A program made the position numbers and the translations under genes. Below, one piece after another: positions 54,723-62,885 of a DNA stretch of 64,000 nt. The notes below the pieces were generated by a model. That model ran no database searches and had not been told where the DNA came from. It saw only the letters and a program-made list of their open reading frames with translations. Source of the DNA: Elizabethkingia argenteiflava (GTDB lineage Bacteria; Bacteroidota; Bacteroidia; Flavobacteriales; Weeksellaceae); the NCBI RefSeq assembly GCF_009904105.1, contig NZ_JAAABJ010000518.1, positions 1 through 64,000 of the forward strand, written 5' to 3'. Within the stretch, counting starts at the first letter, position 1. Every line of letters starts with the position of its first letter.

Positions 54723-55313
54723 ATGGCGAGAGTCAAACCTAAAAGACATGGTGTAGTAACAGATATGACGGCAATGTGTGATGTTGCCTTCCTGCTACTG
54801 ACATTCTTCATTCTGACGACTCAGTTTAAAGAGCCAGATGTAGAAAACATCACTACACCGTCTTCCATATCAGAGAAGAAACTTGATGATAAAAACCTCA
54901 TGACGATAAGTGTCACCCCGGACGGAAGGTATTATTTTACGCCTGTAGACAATAATGATGAGAAAGTACAAGTCTTGAATAAAATGGGAGAGAAATATGG
55001 AGTTTCTTTTTCAAAAGCCGACCAAAAAGCTTTTGTGACCTCTTCCGGAATTGCAGCAGGAGTAAACCAGTTGCCTCAATATTTGGGACTAGGCGATGAG
55101 CAGCGGAAAGTACTCAAAGGTGCTACCGTACCTATGGATAGTGTGAATAAACAGCTTATTGATTGGGTCAAGTTTAGTTTGGAAGTTAATCCCGCTGCAC
55201 AATTGGCAATTAAAGGAGATGCGAAAGCACAATACCCTAAATTTAAAGCCTTATTTGAGGGATTAAGAGATATTAATTTTTATAAATTTGTTCTGATTAC
55301 TTCAACAGAGTAA
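54723..55313 (+). CDS. exbD: ExbD/TolR-type biopolymer transporter, copy 1
   Basis: 196 residues. One membrane helix near the N-terminus with the proton-carrying aspartate in MCDVAFLLLTFFILT (about 20-34) and a periplasmic C-terminal domain. It is longer than E. coli ExbD (141) and has an insert with alternating charges (about 75-120), as is usual for Bacteroidota. 20 bp before the second exbD. Confidence 0.93.
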   Translation: MARVKPKRHGVVTDMTAMCDVAFLLLTFFILTTQFKEPDVENITTPSSISEKKLDDKNLMTISVTPDGRYYFTPVDNNDEKVQVLNKMGEKYGVSFSKADQKAFVTSSGIAAGVNQLPQYLGLGDEQRKVLKGATVPMDSVNKQLIDWVKFSLEVNPAAQLAIKGDAKAQYPKFKALFEGLRDINFYKFVLITSTE

Positions 55314-55333
55314 CAGATTTAAATCAATAACAA

Positions 55334-55879
55334 ATGGCTGAAGTACAAGTACAGGACAAACACAATAAAGGAGGAAAGGTACGCTCTAAAAAGCATAATG
55401 CTAGAGTGGATATGACGCCCATGGTGGATTTAGGCTTCTTGCTGATTACATTCTTTATGTTTACTACAACATTTAGTAAACCTAATATAATGGATATGAA
55501 GTTGCCGGCAAAACCTAAGCCTGGAGAAGTTATCGCACAAAGTGAAATCGATCTTTCAAACTCCATCACTTTCCTATTAGGCAAAGATGATCGAATTTTT
55601 TACCACCAGCTAGAGAGAAGTAGTCTGACGGGACCAGAAAAGTTACAGGAAACTACTTTCGATAGGGATGGTGTAGAAAAGGTGATTGATGATGCCAAGA
55701 AAAGGGCTAAAAAACCAGAACTTTTTACCGTAATCATTAAACCCACAGATGACTCCAACTATAAGAATTTTGTAGACTTATTAGATGAAATGGCTATTAC
55801 CAAGAGCGAAAGATATGGTATTGGTAAGGTAAATCCCGAAGAGCTAAAAGTTTATGATCAAAAAGTAGGAATTAAGTAA
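55334..55879 (+). CDS. exbD: ExbD/TolR-type biopolymer transporter, copy 2
   Basis: 181 residues. Membrane segment with aspartate in MTPMVDLGFLLITFFMFTTT (about 27-46). It differs clearly from copy 1, so it is not a recent duplicate. Two ExbD subunits of different type beside one ExbB are common in Bacteroidota TonB clusters and may form a mixed complex. Confidence 0.93.
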   Translation: MAEVQVQDKHNKGGKVRSKKHNARVDMTPMVDLGFLLITFFMFTTTFSKPNIMDMKLPAKPKPGEVIAQSEIDLSNSITFLLGKDDRIFYHQLERSSLTGPEKLQETTFDRDGVEKVIDDAKKRAKKPELFTVIIKPTDDSNYKNFVDLLDEMAITKSERYGIGKVNPEELKVYDQKVGIK

Positions 55880-55908
55880 TCTACTTTAATAAATTAATAA
55901 TAAATAAT

Positions 55909-56736
55909 ATGTCAGTAGATAATATAAATGCAGATTATAATAAGGCTATTGAGTTAGACGAAATTGTATTTGAGCATAGAAATAAAGAATACGGGGCATA
56001 TGATCTGAGAAAGAGATACAGAAATGTACTGACAAGATCTTTCGTTATTGGTACTATTGTTTTCTTAGTGTTGGTGTTAGCACCATTTGTCTATATGAGA
56101 ATAAAGTCCGGTGAAAAGAAGGAAGAAATTGCCGTATCTGTTGATTTAACAGACATTAAGGATATTCCACCACCACCAAAAGAAGAGGAACTTCCACCCC
56201 CACCCCCACCAAAACACGAAGAACCTCCAAAGCAAGAAATTGTTAAGGACATTATCCCCGAGCCTAAACCCAGTCCAAAAGTAGAAGAACCCCCTAAAAA
56301 AATAGAGGAGCTCAAAAATACGACTTCAGGTACGGTAGAACAGAAAGGGGAGAAGGTCGCTGTTTATACGCCTCCTCCACCCGTATCAACCGGACAGGGG
56401 AAAGTCGCTGAAATCAAACCTAGCAATGAAATTGTGGAGAATGTAGATCAGGAAGCTGATTTTTCTGGAGGAATTAAGCGATTTAGAAGTTTATTTGAAA
56501 GTAATTTTGATCCCTCTTCTGTAGATGGCGAAGGAACATTGAAAACATTGGTTACCTTTGTTGTAGAAAGAGATGGTTCTATCTCCAGTGTTAAAGCTAC
56601 AGGTGCTGATACCGATTTTAACAGAGAAGCGGAGCGAACCATAAGGTCTATAAAGGGAAAGTGGACTCCAGGTAAATTAAATGGAAATCCAGTAAGATCA
56701 AGATTCAGATTTCCCGTTACCATGAATTTTGAATAA
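55909..56736 (+). CDS. tonB: Energy transducer TonB
   Basis: 275 residues. Cytoplasmic N-terminus, membrane helix at about 44-64, and a long proline-rich stretch (about 80-135, with repeated PPPPK and EEPPK units) that spans the periplasm. The C-terminal TonB domain (about 185-275) has GTLKTLVTFVVERDGSISSVKATG. Couples proton flow through ExbB-ExbD to outer-membrane receptors. Confidence 0.95.
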   Translation: MSVDNINADYNKAIELDEIVFEHRNKEYGAYDLRKRYRNVLTRSFVIGTIVFLVLVLAPFVYMRIKSGEKKEEIAVSVDLTDIKDIPPPPKEEELPPPPPPKHEEPPKQEIVKDIIPEPKPSPKVEEPPKKIEELKNTTSGTVEQKGEKVAVYTPPPPVSTGQGKVAEIKPSNEIVENVDQEADFSGGIKRFRSLFESNFDPSSVDGEGTLKTLVTFVVERDGSISSVKATGADTDFNREAERTIRSIKGKWTPGKLNGNPVRSRFRFPVTMNFE

Positions 56737-56748
56737 GATTTTTAATAT

Positions 56749-56779
56749 AAAAAAGAGAAGCCTAGGACTTCTCTTTTTT
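56749..56779 (+). terminator. Terminator after tonB
   Basis: Stem AAAAAAGAGAAG with CTTCTCTTTTTT, 7-nt loop, further T residues. Confidence 0.75.
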
Positions 56780-56795
56780 TTGTATTTTTGTTTCT

Positions 56796-56987
56796 ATGAC
56801 TTTTAACTTACTGTCCCTTTTTACGGGGACCTGTTATATTATATTGGGTATTTGTGTGATCAAGTATAAATTTTTCGTGGTTTATCTTGAGAAAAATATG
56901 GCATATCCCCTGGGCGCTTTATTGGTGGTATACGGTATATTCAGAATTGTAAGAGCCATAATTCGATTGAATAAAAGAAATGAGTAA
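56796..56987 (+). CDS. Small two-helix membrane protein
   Basis: 63 residues with two hydrophobic helices (about 4-24 and 36-56) and a basic tail (RLNKRNE). Starts 16 bp after the tonB terminator, with TATTTTTG (56783-56790) only 5 bp before its ATG, which would give a nearly leaderless transcript. Overlaps the next gene by 8 nt. Function unknown. Confidence 0.65.
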   Translation: MTFNLLSLFTGTCYIILGICVIKYKFFVVYLEKNMAYPLGALLVVYGIFRIVRAIIRLNKRNE

Positions 56988-57840
56988 TAAATTTTTTTTT
57001 GTTTTCTTTTTTGTTTTCTTTTTTTCCTGTAAAATGGATAAAAAGGATACCTACGCAACCGGAGAGATAAGTCTTGCTATAGATCCTTCGTTATACGATA
57101 TTGCCGATGCTTTAACTTATAGGTATATGCAGGCTTATCCTGAAGCTAAAATTAAATTGCAGCAGGTTAAAGAAAAAGAAGCATTAAAGGATTTGCTCAA
57201 CCGAAAAGTATCTTCCATTATCATGTCTCGGGATCTGACTGCGGAAGAGAAAAGTATATACCAGCAAAAAATAGATAAAGACTTTCAACCAGCCTATTTT
57301 GCTGCGGATGCATTGGTTTTTATAGTTCCTAAAAATTCGCCCTTAGAGCAGATTTCGGTAGATGAAATTAAAAATTTTCTAACCGATGGAAAACGAAAAC
57401 TAATATTTGATGGAGCCAATACTAGCAATACGGATTATATTGCCGAGCGATTAAAATTAGATCAGGGTAAGATAGAATATTCATCTTTACAATCTAATGA
57501 AAATATAATAGAAGAATTGAATCACTATCCTCATCATATAGGGGTAATTAGTCTTAACAGTATCAGCAGACCTTTCGGCGAAAAGGCTAAAGCCTTAAGA
57601 TCCAAAATTAAAATATTAGCAGTTTCTAATGGGCAGGGGAGCTATCTACCTGAAAAGCCTTATCTGAAAAGCAGACAATATCCCTTTACCAGGCTATTAT
57701 ATTTCTTAACCAATGAAAATTATTTTGGAGTAGCTAAAGGCTTAATCCGTTATTCGTGTACCGATATAGGACAGAAGATAGTGGATAAAAATGGTCTTCA
57801 ACCTTATAATCTATATAAAAGAGAAGTACAAATTAAATAA
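56980..57840 (+). CDS. PstS-like phosphate-binding-type lipoprotein
   Basis: 286 residues, lipobox VFFFSC (Cys 17). Periplasmic binding protein fold of the PstS/SphX kind: GEISLAIDPSLYDIADALTYRYMQAYPEAKI at the start, MSRDLTAEE and FIVPKNSPLEQISVDEIKNFLTDG in the middle. There are no pst permease genes nearby. Its place behind exbB-exbD-exbD-tonB suggests a role in TonB-linked uptake rather than an ABC system (inference); I recall the same linkage in related genomes. Confidence 0.72.
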   Translation: MSNKFFFVFFFVFFFSCKMDKKDTYATGEISLAIDPSLYDIADALTYRYMQAYPEAKIKLQQVKEKEALKDLLNRKVSSIIMSRDLTAEEKSIYQQKIDKDFQPAYFAADALVFIVPKNSPLEQISVDEIKNFLTDGKRKLIFDGANTSNTDYIAERLKLDQGKIEYSSLQSNENIIEELNHYPHHIGVISLNSISRPFGEKAKALRSKIKILAVSNGQGSYLPEKPYLKSRQYPFTRLLYFLTNENYFGVAKGLIRYSCTDIGQKIVDKNGLQPYNLYKREVQIK

Positions 57841-57858
57841 ATATTAATATTTATTTAA
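57833..57858. promoter_or_regulatory. 26-bp perfect palindrome over a stop codon
   Basis: The arm TTAAATAAATATT is followed by its exact complement. It includes the TAA (57838-57840) of the PstS-like gene and lies about 80 bp upstream of the TPR gene. It could be an operator or weak terminator. Confidence 0.35.
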
Positions 57859-57934
57859 CATTGTTTGTATACTATGTGGAATGGTAATTGTGTTTTATCA
57901 CTAATAGATAATCATTAATAAAAATAAATTAAAT

Positions 57935-59584
57935 ATGAAAGGAAGATTGGAGGGATCAAAGAAAATAGTGCTAGGTGTGGCGGCTTTTTTTGTAATGAAT
58001 ATATTAGGTGCACAGACGGTGGATGATGGCGTTAATGCACTTGATGGTTATAAATTTGGAAAAGCAAAAGAAGTTTATACAGCATTGGCTAACAAAGAAC
58101 CTTCGGACGCTCATTATTTTTATTTAGGCAACATATATTTAGTTCAGACTGATCCTGATTTTGTAAAGGCTGCAGAATATTTTAATAAAGGATTAGCGTT
58201 GAGCCCTAAAAAAGCTTATTTCAGTAGGCTGGGTTTAGCCTCGATTAAGTTAGGAAGAGGAGATAAGGCAGCTGCCATAGCAGAATTTAATCAGTTAGCG
58301 AAGGATTCTCGAGAAAAAGATCCCGAAATCTTATATAGAATAGGGCAAGCTTTAACGCTTTATCCTCAACAAAACGATCCTAAATTATCAGTTGAATATT
58401 TAAATAAAGCCGTTGAATTAGCTCAAAAGAAAGGGGTGCCAGAATATTACTACTATACTTTAGGCGATGCAAATCGCCTAGATAAAAACTGGGGAAAAGC
58501 TATGACGGCTTACGAAAGTGCTCTGGAAGTAGCTAAAAATAAAGCAGCCGTATATACCCGCATGGGTACTCTGTGGACATCAGCAAAACAATGGGAGCGC
58601 GCAAAAGATAACATTGATAAAGCCCTACAGGCGGATCCTAATTATGCGCCGGCCTATAAAGCCAGAGGGGGATTTAATATCATTTACCAAAAATATGCGG
58701 ATGCTGCCCAGGATTACAAAAAATATTTAGAGCTAGCGGATTCTGATCCTAATACCATTGTGGATTATGCTAAGTTAGCCTTTTTAGCAAAAGATTATAA
58801 AAATGCAAATACAGCATTAGACTCAGTGTTCGATCAGGTGAGTGATCCAATTAAATATAGAATAAAAGCCTATTTGCAATTTCAAGAAAAGGATTATAAC
58901 GCCGCTAAATTAAGTTTGGATACCTTTTTAAGCAAGGTGGAAAAGGAGAGAATTTTACCAAGTGACGCAGGTTTGGAAGGCTTAATATTAGCAGGCATTG
59001 CAAAAGAAAAGAAAGATTCAGCGCTTATGGCTCAGGCGAAGCAAAAAATCGAAGCAGCCAAGGCCGCAAAGGATGAAACGCTTGATTGGGATGTAGAATG
59101 GGCTGCTGTGAGTGGATTGTCATCAAAACAATCAACGGATGCAGAGGGACCTACAAACCCTGCTATTGAGAGTTTAAAAAAGCAGGTGGCGGCGAACCCT
59201 GATAATACCGATTTGCTCTATAAACTGGCTACTTCTTATCAAGATGCTCAAAACTGGGGAGGAGCTTCATCAGCATGGTCTCAGATCGTAAATTTATTAC
59301 CTACTTGGGAACCGGGATATTATAGCTTGGGTTATGCCCTGCAAAAGAATGGAAATGCGGCTGGAGCTATTGTGGCTTATCAGAAATATGCGGATATTTT
59401 AACGGCGAAACCTGCCGAAGAACAAGCTAAAGCTAAAGAATTGCTTACCAATTCATATTATAATATGGCGGCACTATTAGCTTCTACTGATAAACTGAAA
59501 GCTTTAGAATATATTAATAAATCTCTGGAAGTAAATCCTAGCGATGCAGATGCCCTTAAATTAAAAGAGAAACTGACGAAGTAA
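57935..59584 (+). CDS. TPR-repeat exported protein
   Basis: 549 residues with an N-terminal export signal (about 8-26, ending ILGA). Multiple tetratricopeptide repeats occupy nearly the whole length (for example around 40-75, 75-108, 155-190, 190-224, 224-258, 410-450 and 500-545). TPR arrays are scaffolds for protein contacts. Its position directly behind the TonB/PstS-like genes suggests it works with that complex in the periplasm (inference). Confidence 0.85.
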   Translation: MKGRLEGSKKIVLGVAAFFVMNILGAQTVDDGVNALDGYKFGKAKEVYTALANKEPSDAHYFYLGNIYLVQTDPDFVKAAEYFNKGLALSPKKAYFSRLGLASIKLGRGDKAAAIAEFNQLAKDSREKDPEILYRIGQALTLYPQQNDPKLSVEYLNKAVELAQKKGVPEYYYYTLGDANRLDKNWGKAMTAYESALEVAKNKAAVYTRMGTLWTSAKQWERAKDNIDKALQADPNYAPAYKARGGFNIIYQKYADAAQDYKKYLELADSDPNTIVDYAKLAFLAKDYKNANTALDSVFDQVSDPIKYRIKAYLQFQEKDYNAAKLSLDTFLSKVEKERILPSDAGLEGLILAGIAKEKKDSALMAQAKQKIEAAKAAKDETLDWDVEWAAVSGLSSKQSTDAEGPTNPAIESLKKQVAANPDNTDLLYKLATSYQDAQNWGGASSAWSQIVNLLPTWEPGYYSLGYALQKNGNAAGAIVAYQKYADILTAKPAEEQAKAKELLTNSYYNMAALLASTDKLKALEYINKSLEVNPSDADALKLKEKLTK

Positions 59585-59608
59585 GGCTTAATCGATAAGG
59601 TATAAATT

Positions 59609-59645
59609 AAAAAAACTTCTGATAGAAAATATCAGAAGTTTTTTT
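59609..59645 (+). terminator. Terminator of TPR gene
   Basis: A perfect 16-bp stem (AAAAAAACTTCTGATA with its complement) with loop GAAAA. Confidence 0.85.
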
Positions 59646-59658
59646 ATAATTTTATGTT

Positions 59659-60384
59659 ATGATAAATAAAGTAGATGTATTGGCTATAGGAGCGCATCCT
59701 GATGACGTAGAGCTGGGTTGTGGCGGTACTTTAGCAAAAATTATTTCAGAAGGCAAAAGAGTAGCCATACTGGATCTTACACAAGGTGAGTTGGGAACCA
59801 GAGGAAATCTTGAAATCCGCAGGGAGGAATCTCAAAAGGCGGCTGAAATATTAGGGGTAAAACATCGGGAAAATTTGAAGCTAAAGGATGGTTTTTTAGT
59901 TAATTCAGAGCAATATCAGCTGCGCATTGTAGAGGCGATTCGCAAATATCAGCCTGAAATGATTTTATGTAATGCTTTAGATGATCGGCACCCAGATCAT
60001 GCTAAGGCTGCTAAGTTGGTTTCCGATGCTTGTTTTTTATCCGGTTTAAGAAAGATAGAAACCTCTATAGAGGGAGATTTACAAGCAGCGTGGAAGGTTA
60101 AACATATTTTTCACTATATACAATGGAGAGAATTGAAACCGGATTTTGTTATTGATATTACCGGTTTTATAGATAAAAAAATTGAATGTTGCATGGCGTA
60201 TGCTTCTCAGTTTTATAACCCAACGTCCAATGAACCCATTACTCCCATTGCTACAAAAGATTTTTATGAGAGCATTAGTTACCGAGCTCAAAATATAGGT
60301 AGGCAGACCGGTGTTGAATTCGCAGAGGGGTTTAATACCGCTCAGACCATTGCTCTGAAAAATTTTGACGGAATAGTTTGGTGA
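59659..60384 (+). CDS. bshB1: Bacillithiol biosynthesis deacetylase BshB1
   Basis: 241 residues, LmbE/PIG-L fold. Zinc motif AHPDDVELGCGG (12-23), TQGELGTRG, RHPDHAKA and the late FAEGFNTAQTIA. Removes the acetyl group of GlcNAc-malate in bacillithiol synthesis. bshA and bshC are not in the window. Starts 14 bp after the TPR terminator. Confidence 0.93.
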   Translation: MINKVDVLAIGAHPDDVELGCGGTLAKIISEGKRVAILDLTQGELGTRGNLEIRREESQKAAEILGVKHRENLKLKDGFLVNSEQYQLRIVEAIRKYQPEMILCNALDDRHPDHAKAAKLVSDACFLSGLRKIETSIEGDLQAAWKVKHIFHYIQWRELKPDFVIDITGFIDKKIECCMAYASQFYNPTSNEPITPIATKDFYESISYRAQNIGRQTGVEFAEGFNTAQTIALKNFDGIVW

Positions 60385-60408
60385 TATTATATATTATTTA
60401 TATATTTG
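60377..60408 (+). promoter_or_regulatory. Promoter of tRNA-His
   Basis: TTTG, 20 nt, TATATTTG. It starts inside the last codons of bshB1, 13 nt before the tRNA. Confidence 0.65.
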
Positions 60409-60420
60409 CACTCACAAAAC

Positions 60421-60495
60421 GGTGATTGTAGCTCAGTTGGTTAGAGCGTCAGATTGTGGTTCTGAAGGTCGTCGGTTCGATCCCGATCAGTCACC
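60421..60495 (+). tRNA. tRNA-His (anticodon GTG)
   Basis: 75 nt including the extra 5' guanosine (60421) typical of tRNA-His, pairing opposite C73 (60495). Acceptor GTGATTG pairs with CAGTCAC, the anticodon loop TTGTGGT sits on a TCAGA/TCTGA stem, and the T arm has GTTCGATC. CCA is not encoded. Has its own promoter and terminator. Confidence 0.97.
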
Positions 60496-60497
60496 CT

Positions 60498-60527
60498 AAA
60501 AGCTATCATTTTTATGGTAGCTTTTTT
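60498..60527 (+). terminator. Terminator of tRNA-His
   Basis: A 12-bp stem (AAAAGCTATCAT with ATGGTAGCTTTT, one T-G pair), TTTT loop, then T residues. Confidence 0.8.
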
Positions 60528-60539
60528 ATTTTATAGTAA

Positions 60540-60555
60540 TTATTACGCGTAATAA
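60540..60555. promoter_or_regulatory. 16-bp palindrome behind tRNA-His
   Basis: TTATTACGCGTAATAA is perfectly symmetrical and lies in the 77-bp gap between the tRNA and PUR terminators. It could be a protein-binding site; role unknown. Confidence 0.35.
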
Positions 60556-60602
60556 ATAAGAATTCAGAGAGTTTAGGCGAACGTTAATATTTGTAGAGGT
60601 AA

Positions 60603-60632
60603 AAAAAATGACGGCCTAGGCCGTCATTTTTT
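60603..60632 (-). terminator. Terminator of the PUR protein gene
   Basis: The perfect palindrome AAAAAATGACGGCCT plus complement, just past the stop codon on the minus strand; symmetrical, so it may act both ways. Confidence 0.85.
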
Positions 60633-60638
60633 GATGAC

Positions 60639-60980
60639 TTACAATTCTTCGTCTGTGTCGATTGTAAAAGAAGAAGTAGCTGTTTTGTAATCTCTGTTAT
60701 GTCTTTCGGAAATTACCTCTTCTCCTTTTTCTCCTAGAATAAAATTGGTAGATTCATTGAATAATTCTGCAAAATTCCTAAAATCTTCCTTGTAAAGATA
60801 AATTTTGTGCTTTTCAAAACTTGATTCCCCATTCTCTGAGAAGTTCTTTTTACTTTCTGTAATCGTCAGGTAATAATCCCCGGCTTTTGTTTCTCTTACA
60901 TCGAAAAAATAAGTCCTTCTACCAGCCTTTAATACTTTGGTGAAAATTTCATTTTCCTGACGTTCTTTGTAATCGCTCAT
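60639..60980 (-). CDS. PUR-alpha-like nucleic-acid-binding protein (DUF3276)
   Basis: 113 residues. ENEIFTKVLKAGRRTYFFDVRETKAGDYYLTITESKK is the PUR repeat typical of Bacteroidota DUF3276 proteins, which bind single-stranded DNA or RNA. Acidic C-terminal tail (IDTDEEL). Monocistronic with a full consensus promoter. Confidence 0.9.
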   Translation of the reverse strand: MSDYKERQENEIFTKVLKAGRRTYFFDVRETKAGDYYLTITESKKNFSENGESSFEKHKIYLYKEDFRNFAELFNESTNFILGEKGEEVISERHNRDYKTATSSFTIDTDEEL

Positions 60981-61010
60981 TGTTCTAACATTTTAAGATT
61001 CGTGCACTAA

Positions 61011-61040
61011 CAAATATAGAGCAATATTCTGAATTTCAAA
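61011..61040 (-). promoter_or_regulatory. Promoter of the PUR protein gene
   Basis: On the minus strand TTTG, 18 nt, TATATTTG, about 30 nt before the ATG. Confidence 0.7.
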
Positions 61041-61088
61041 GAATTTTCGTTAAATATTGCTAATTATCTTGTTTTCAGAAATAAAATA

Positions 61089-62777
61089 TCATTTAACGCG
61101 TGTAAAATCAGTAATTATCCCCTCATCTAGGTGAATAATTGCATGAGCGTTTTTAGTGCTAGATTCACGATGTGTAATAATAATGGAGGTTTTCTGCTGT
61201 ATTGTTTGCTCAATATTGGATAAAATATTCTCTTCAGTTTCGGTATCTAGCGCCGAGAGACTATCATCAAAAATTAAAATCTTAGGTTTTTTTATCAGGG
61301 CTCTAGCTATGCTTATTCTTTGTTTTTGCCCCCCGGATAGCATAATACCGCGCTCTCCTACCAAAGTTTTATAAGCATATCGAAATTCCACAATGTTTTT
61401 GTGTATATCTGCGATTTTAGCAAATTTCTCTATTTCATCTTGAGTAGGTTGGTCTACAGCAAATCCAATATTGCTTTCTATGCTATCTGAAAATAGATAG
61501 CTTTCTTGGGGGATAAAACCTATATGGTCTCGATATAGTTCTAAATTGTGATCTTTTAGGTTCTTGCCATCGATCAGAATTTCTCCGCTATCAGGGTCTA
61601 GCAATCGGCATAAAAGAAGGGCAATAGTGGATTTTCCGCTCCCAATCTTCCCCATAATAGCCAAGGATTCTCCTGCTTTTATGTGAAAACTTACATTTTT
61701 TAAAGCCTGAATACCGGTGTTGGGGTAGGTATAGCTTACATTTCGAAATTCAATATCTCCCTTAATCTTATACGTATCGGTGTTAATATTTTTAATTTCG
61801 GATTCCATTTGCATAAATTCATTTACCCGTTGCATAGAAGCTTCGGCTCTTTGATTGACCGAAGTTACCCAGCCTACCATACTGAATGGCCAAATGAGGA
61901 TATTGATATACATAAAAAAGTCGGCAATAGTTCCCACAGAGGTTTTTCCGTGAATATATTGTTGCCCGCCAATATACAGAATAGACACATTCAGAAGACC
62001 TATCACCAATAGAATAATGGTATAGAAATAGGCTTCGGTTTTAGCCAGATCCAAAGCTTTTAGCATGTAATCGCTGACCTTAGCATTGTAGTTTTTCTCA
62101 ATGTATTTTTCTTTATTGAAAAATTTTACTACCCGAATTCCAGAAAAGCTATCCTGAACGAATGTCGAGATAGCAGATTGACTTTTCTGCATTACTTTCG
62201 ATTTCTTATTAATAATAGAACTTACTTTGTAAATGGCATAGGACAGTAGCGGTAGTGGAAGTAGAGTCCATAGTGTCATACGTATATCCGTAGCTAGCAT
62301 GTAGATCGTAGTGATGGTTAACAACACCGATAAATTGATCACATACATGACACCAGGGCCTAAATACATGCGAATAGCCACTACATCCTCACTAAGCCGA
62401 TTCATTAAATCTCCTATGCTCGTGGTCTTTAAAAGGCTAAAAGATAAATCTTGATAATGTTTATAAATTTTATTTTTGAGCTCATATTCTATCTTTCGAG
62501 AAGCAACAATAATGGTTTGTCGCATCATAAAGGTAAAGACTCCTGATAGTACAGAGCTCCCTACAATAATAGAGGCATTTATTAGTAAGGCTTTAAACAA
62601 AACCTCTTTTGAAGAATGTTTATCGCTCAATACCTGCTGGATAACATTCACTGATTTTCCAATAAATTGCACCTTATAAATGGCAAAAAAATTACTCAGA
62701 ATAATAAAAAGTAGGCCCCAAGCCAACAATCTGCGATGTTTGTAAAAATAGGGATTGAGGGTTTTTAGTGCTTTCAA
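61089..62777 (-). CDS. ABC exporter (fused membrane and ATPase domains)
   Basis: 562 residues. Six membrane helices in the first about 310 residues and an ATPase domain (about 330-562) with Walker A MGKIGSGKST, signature LSGGQKQRISIARAL, Walker B ILIFDDSLSALD and switch IITHRE. A homodimeric or heterodimeric multidrug/lipid exporter type; substrate unknown. Lies divergent from nusB with an 81-bp gap before nusB's reading frame. Confidence 0.92.
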   Translation of the reverse strand: MKALKTLNPYFYKHRRLLAWGLLFIILSNFFAIYKVQFIGKSVNVIQQVLSDKHSSKEVLFKALLINASIIVGSSVLSGVFTFMMRQTIIVASRKIEYELKNKIYKHYQDLSFSLLKTTSIGDLMNRLSEDVVAIRMYLGPGVMYVINLSVLLTITTIYMLATDIRMTLWTLLPLPLLSYAIYKVSSIINKKSKVMQKSQSAISTFVQDSFSGIRVVKFFNKEKYIEKNYNAKVSDYMLKALDLAKTEAYFYTIILLVIGLLNVSILYIGGQQYIHGKTSVGTIADFFMYINILIWPFSMVGWVTSVNQRAEASMQRVNEFMQMESEIKNINTDTYKIKGDIEFRNVSYTYPNTGIQALKNVSFHIKAGESLAIMGKIGSGKSTIALLLCRLLDPDSGEILIDGKNLKDHNLELYRDHIGFIPQESYLFSDSIESNIGFAVDQPTQDEIEKFAKIADIHKNIVEFRYAYKTLVGERGIMLSGGQKQRISIARALIKKPKILIFDDSLSALDTETEENILSNIEQTIQQKTSIIITHRESSTKNAHAIIHLDEGIITDFTRVK

Positions 62778-62853
62778 CTTACAATTATGTTAAATAAAGA
62801 TATATAAGATTATTAAAGACAAAATTAGGGTTTTTTATGCAAAGAGAAATGTG

Positions 62854-62861
62854 TAAATTTG
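62854..62861 (+). promoter_or_regulatory. -7 element of nusB
   Basis: TAAATTTG. It overlaps the TTG at 62859 that would extend the nusB frame, so the ATG at 62886 is the start. Confidence 0.5.
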
Positions 62862-62885
62862 TGGCTTAAATTTAAGTTCTTTGAA

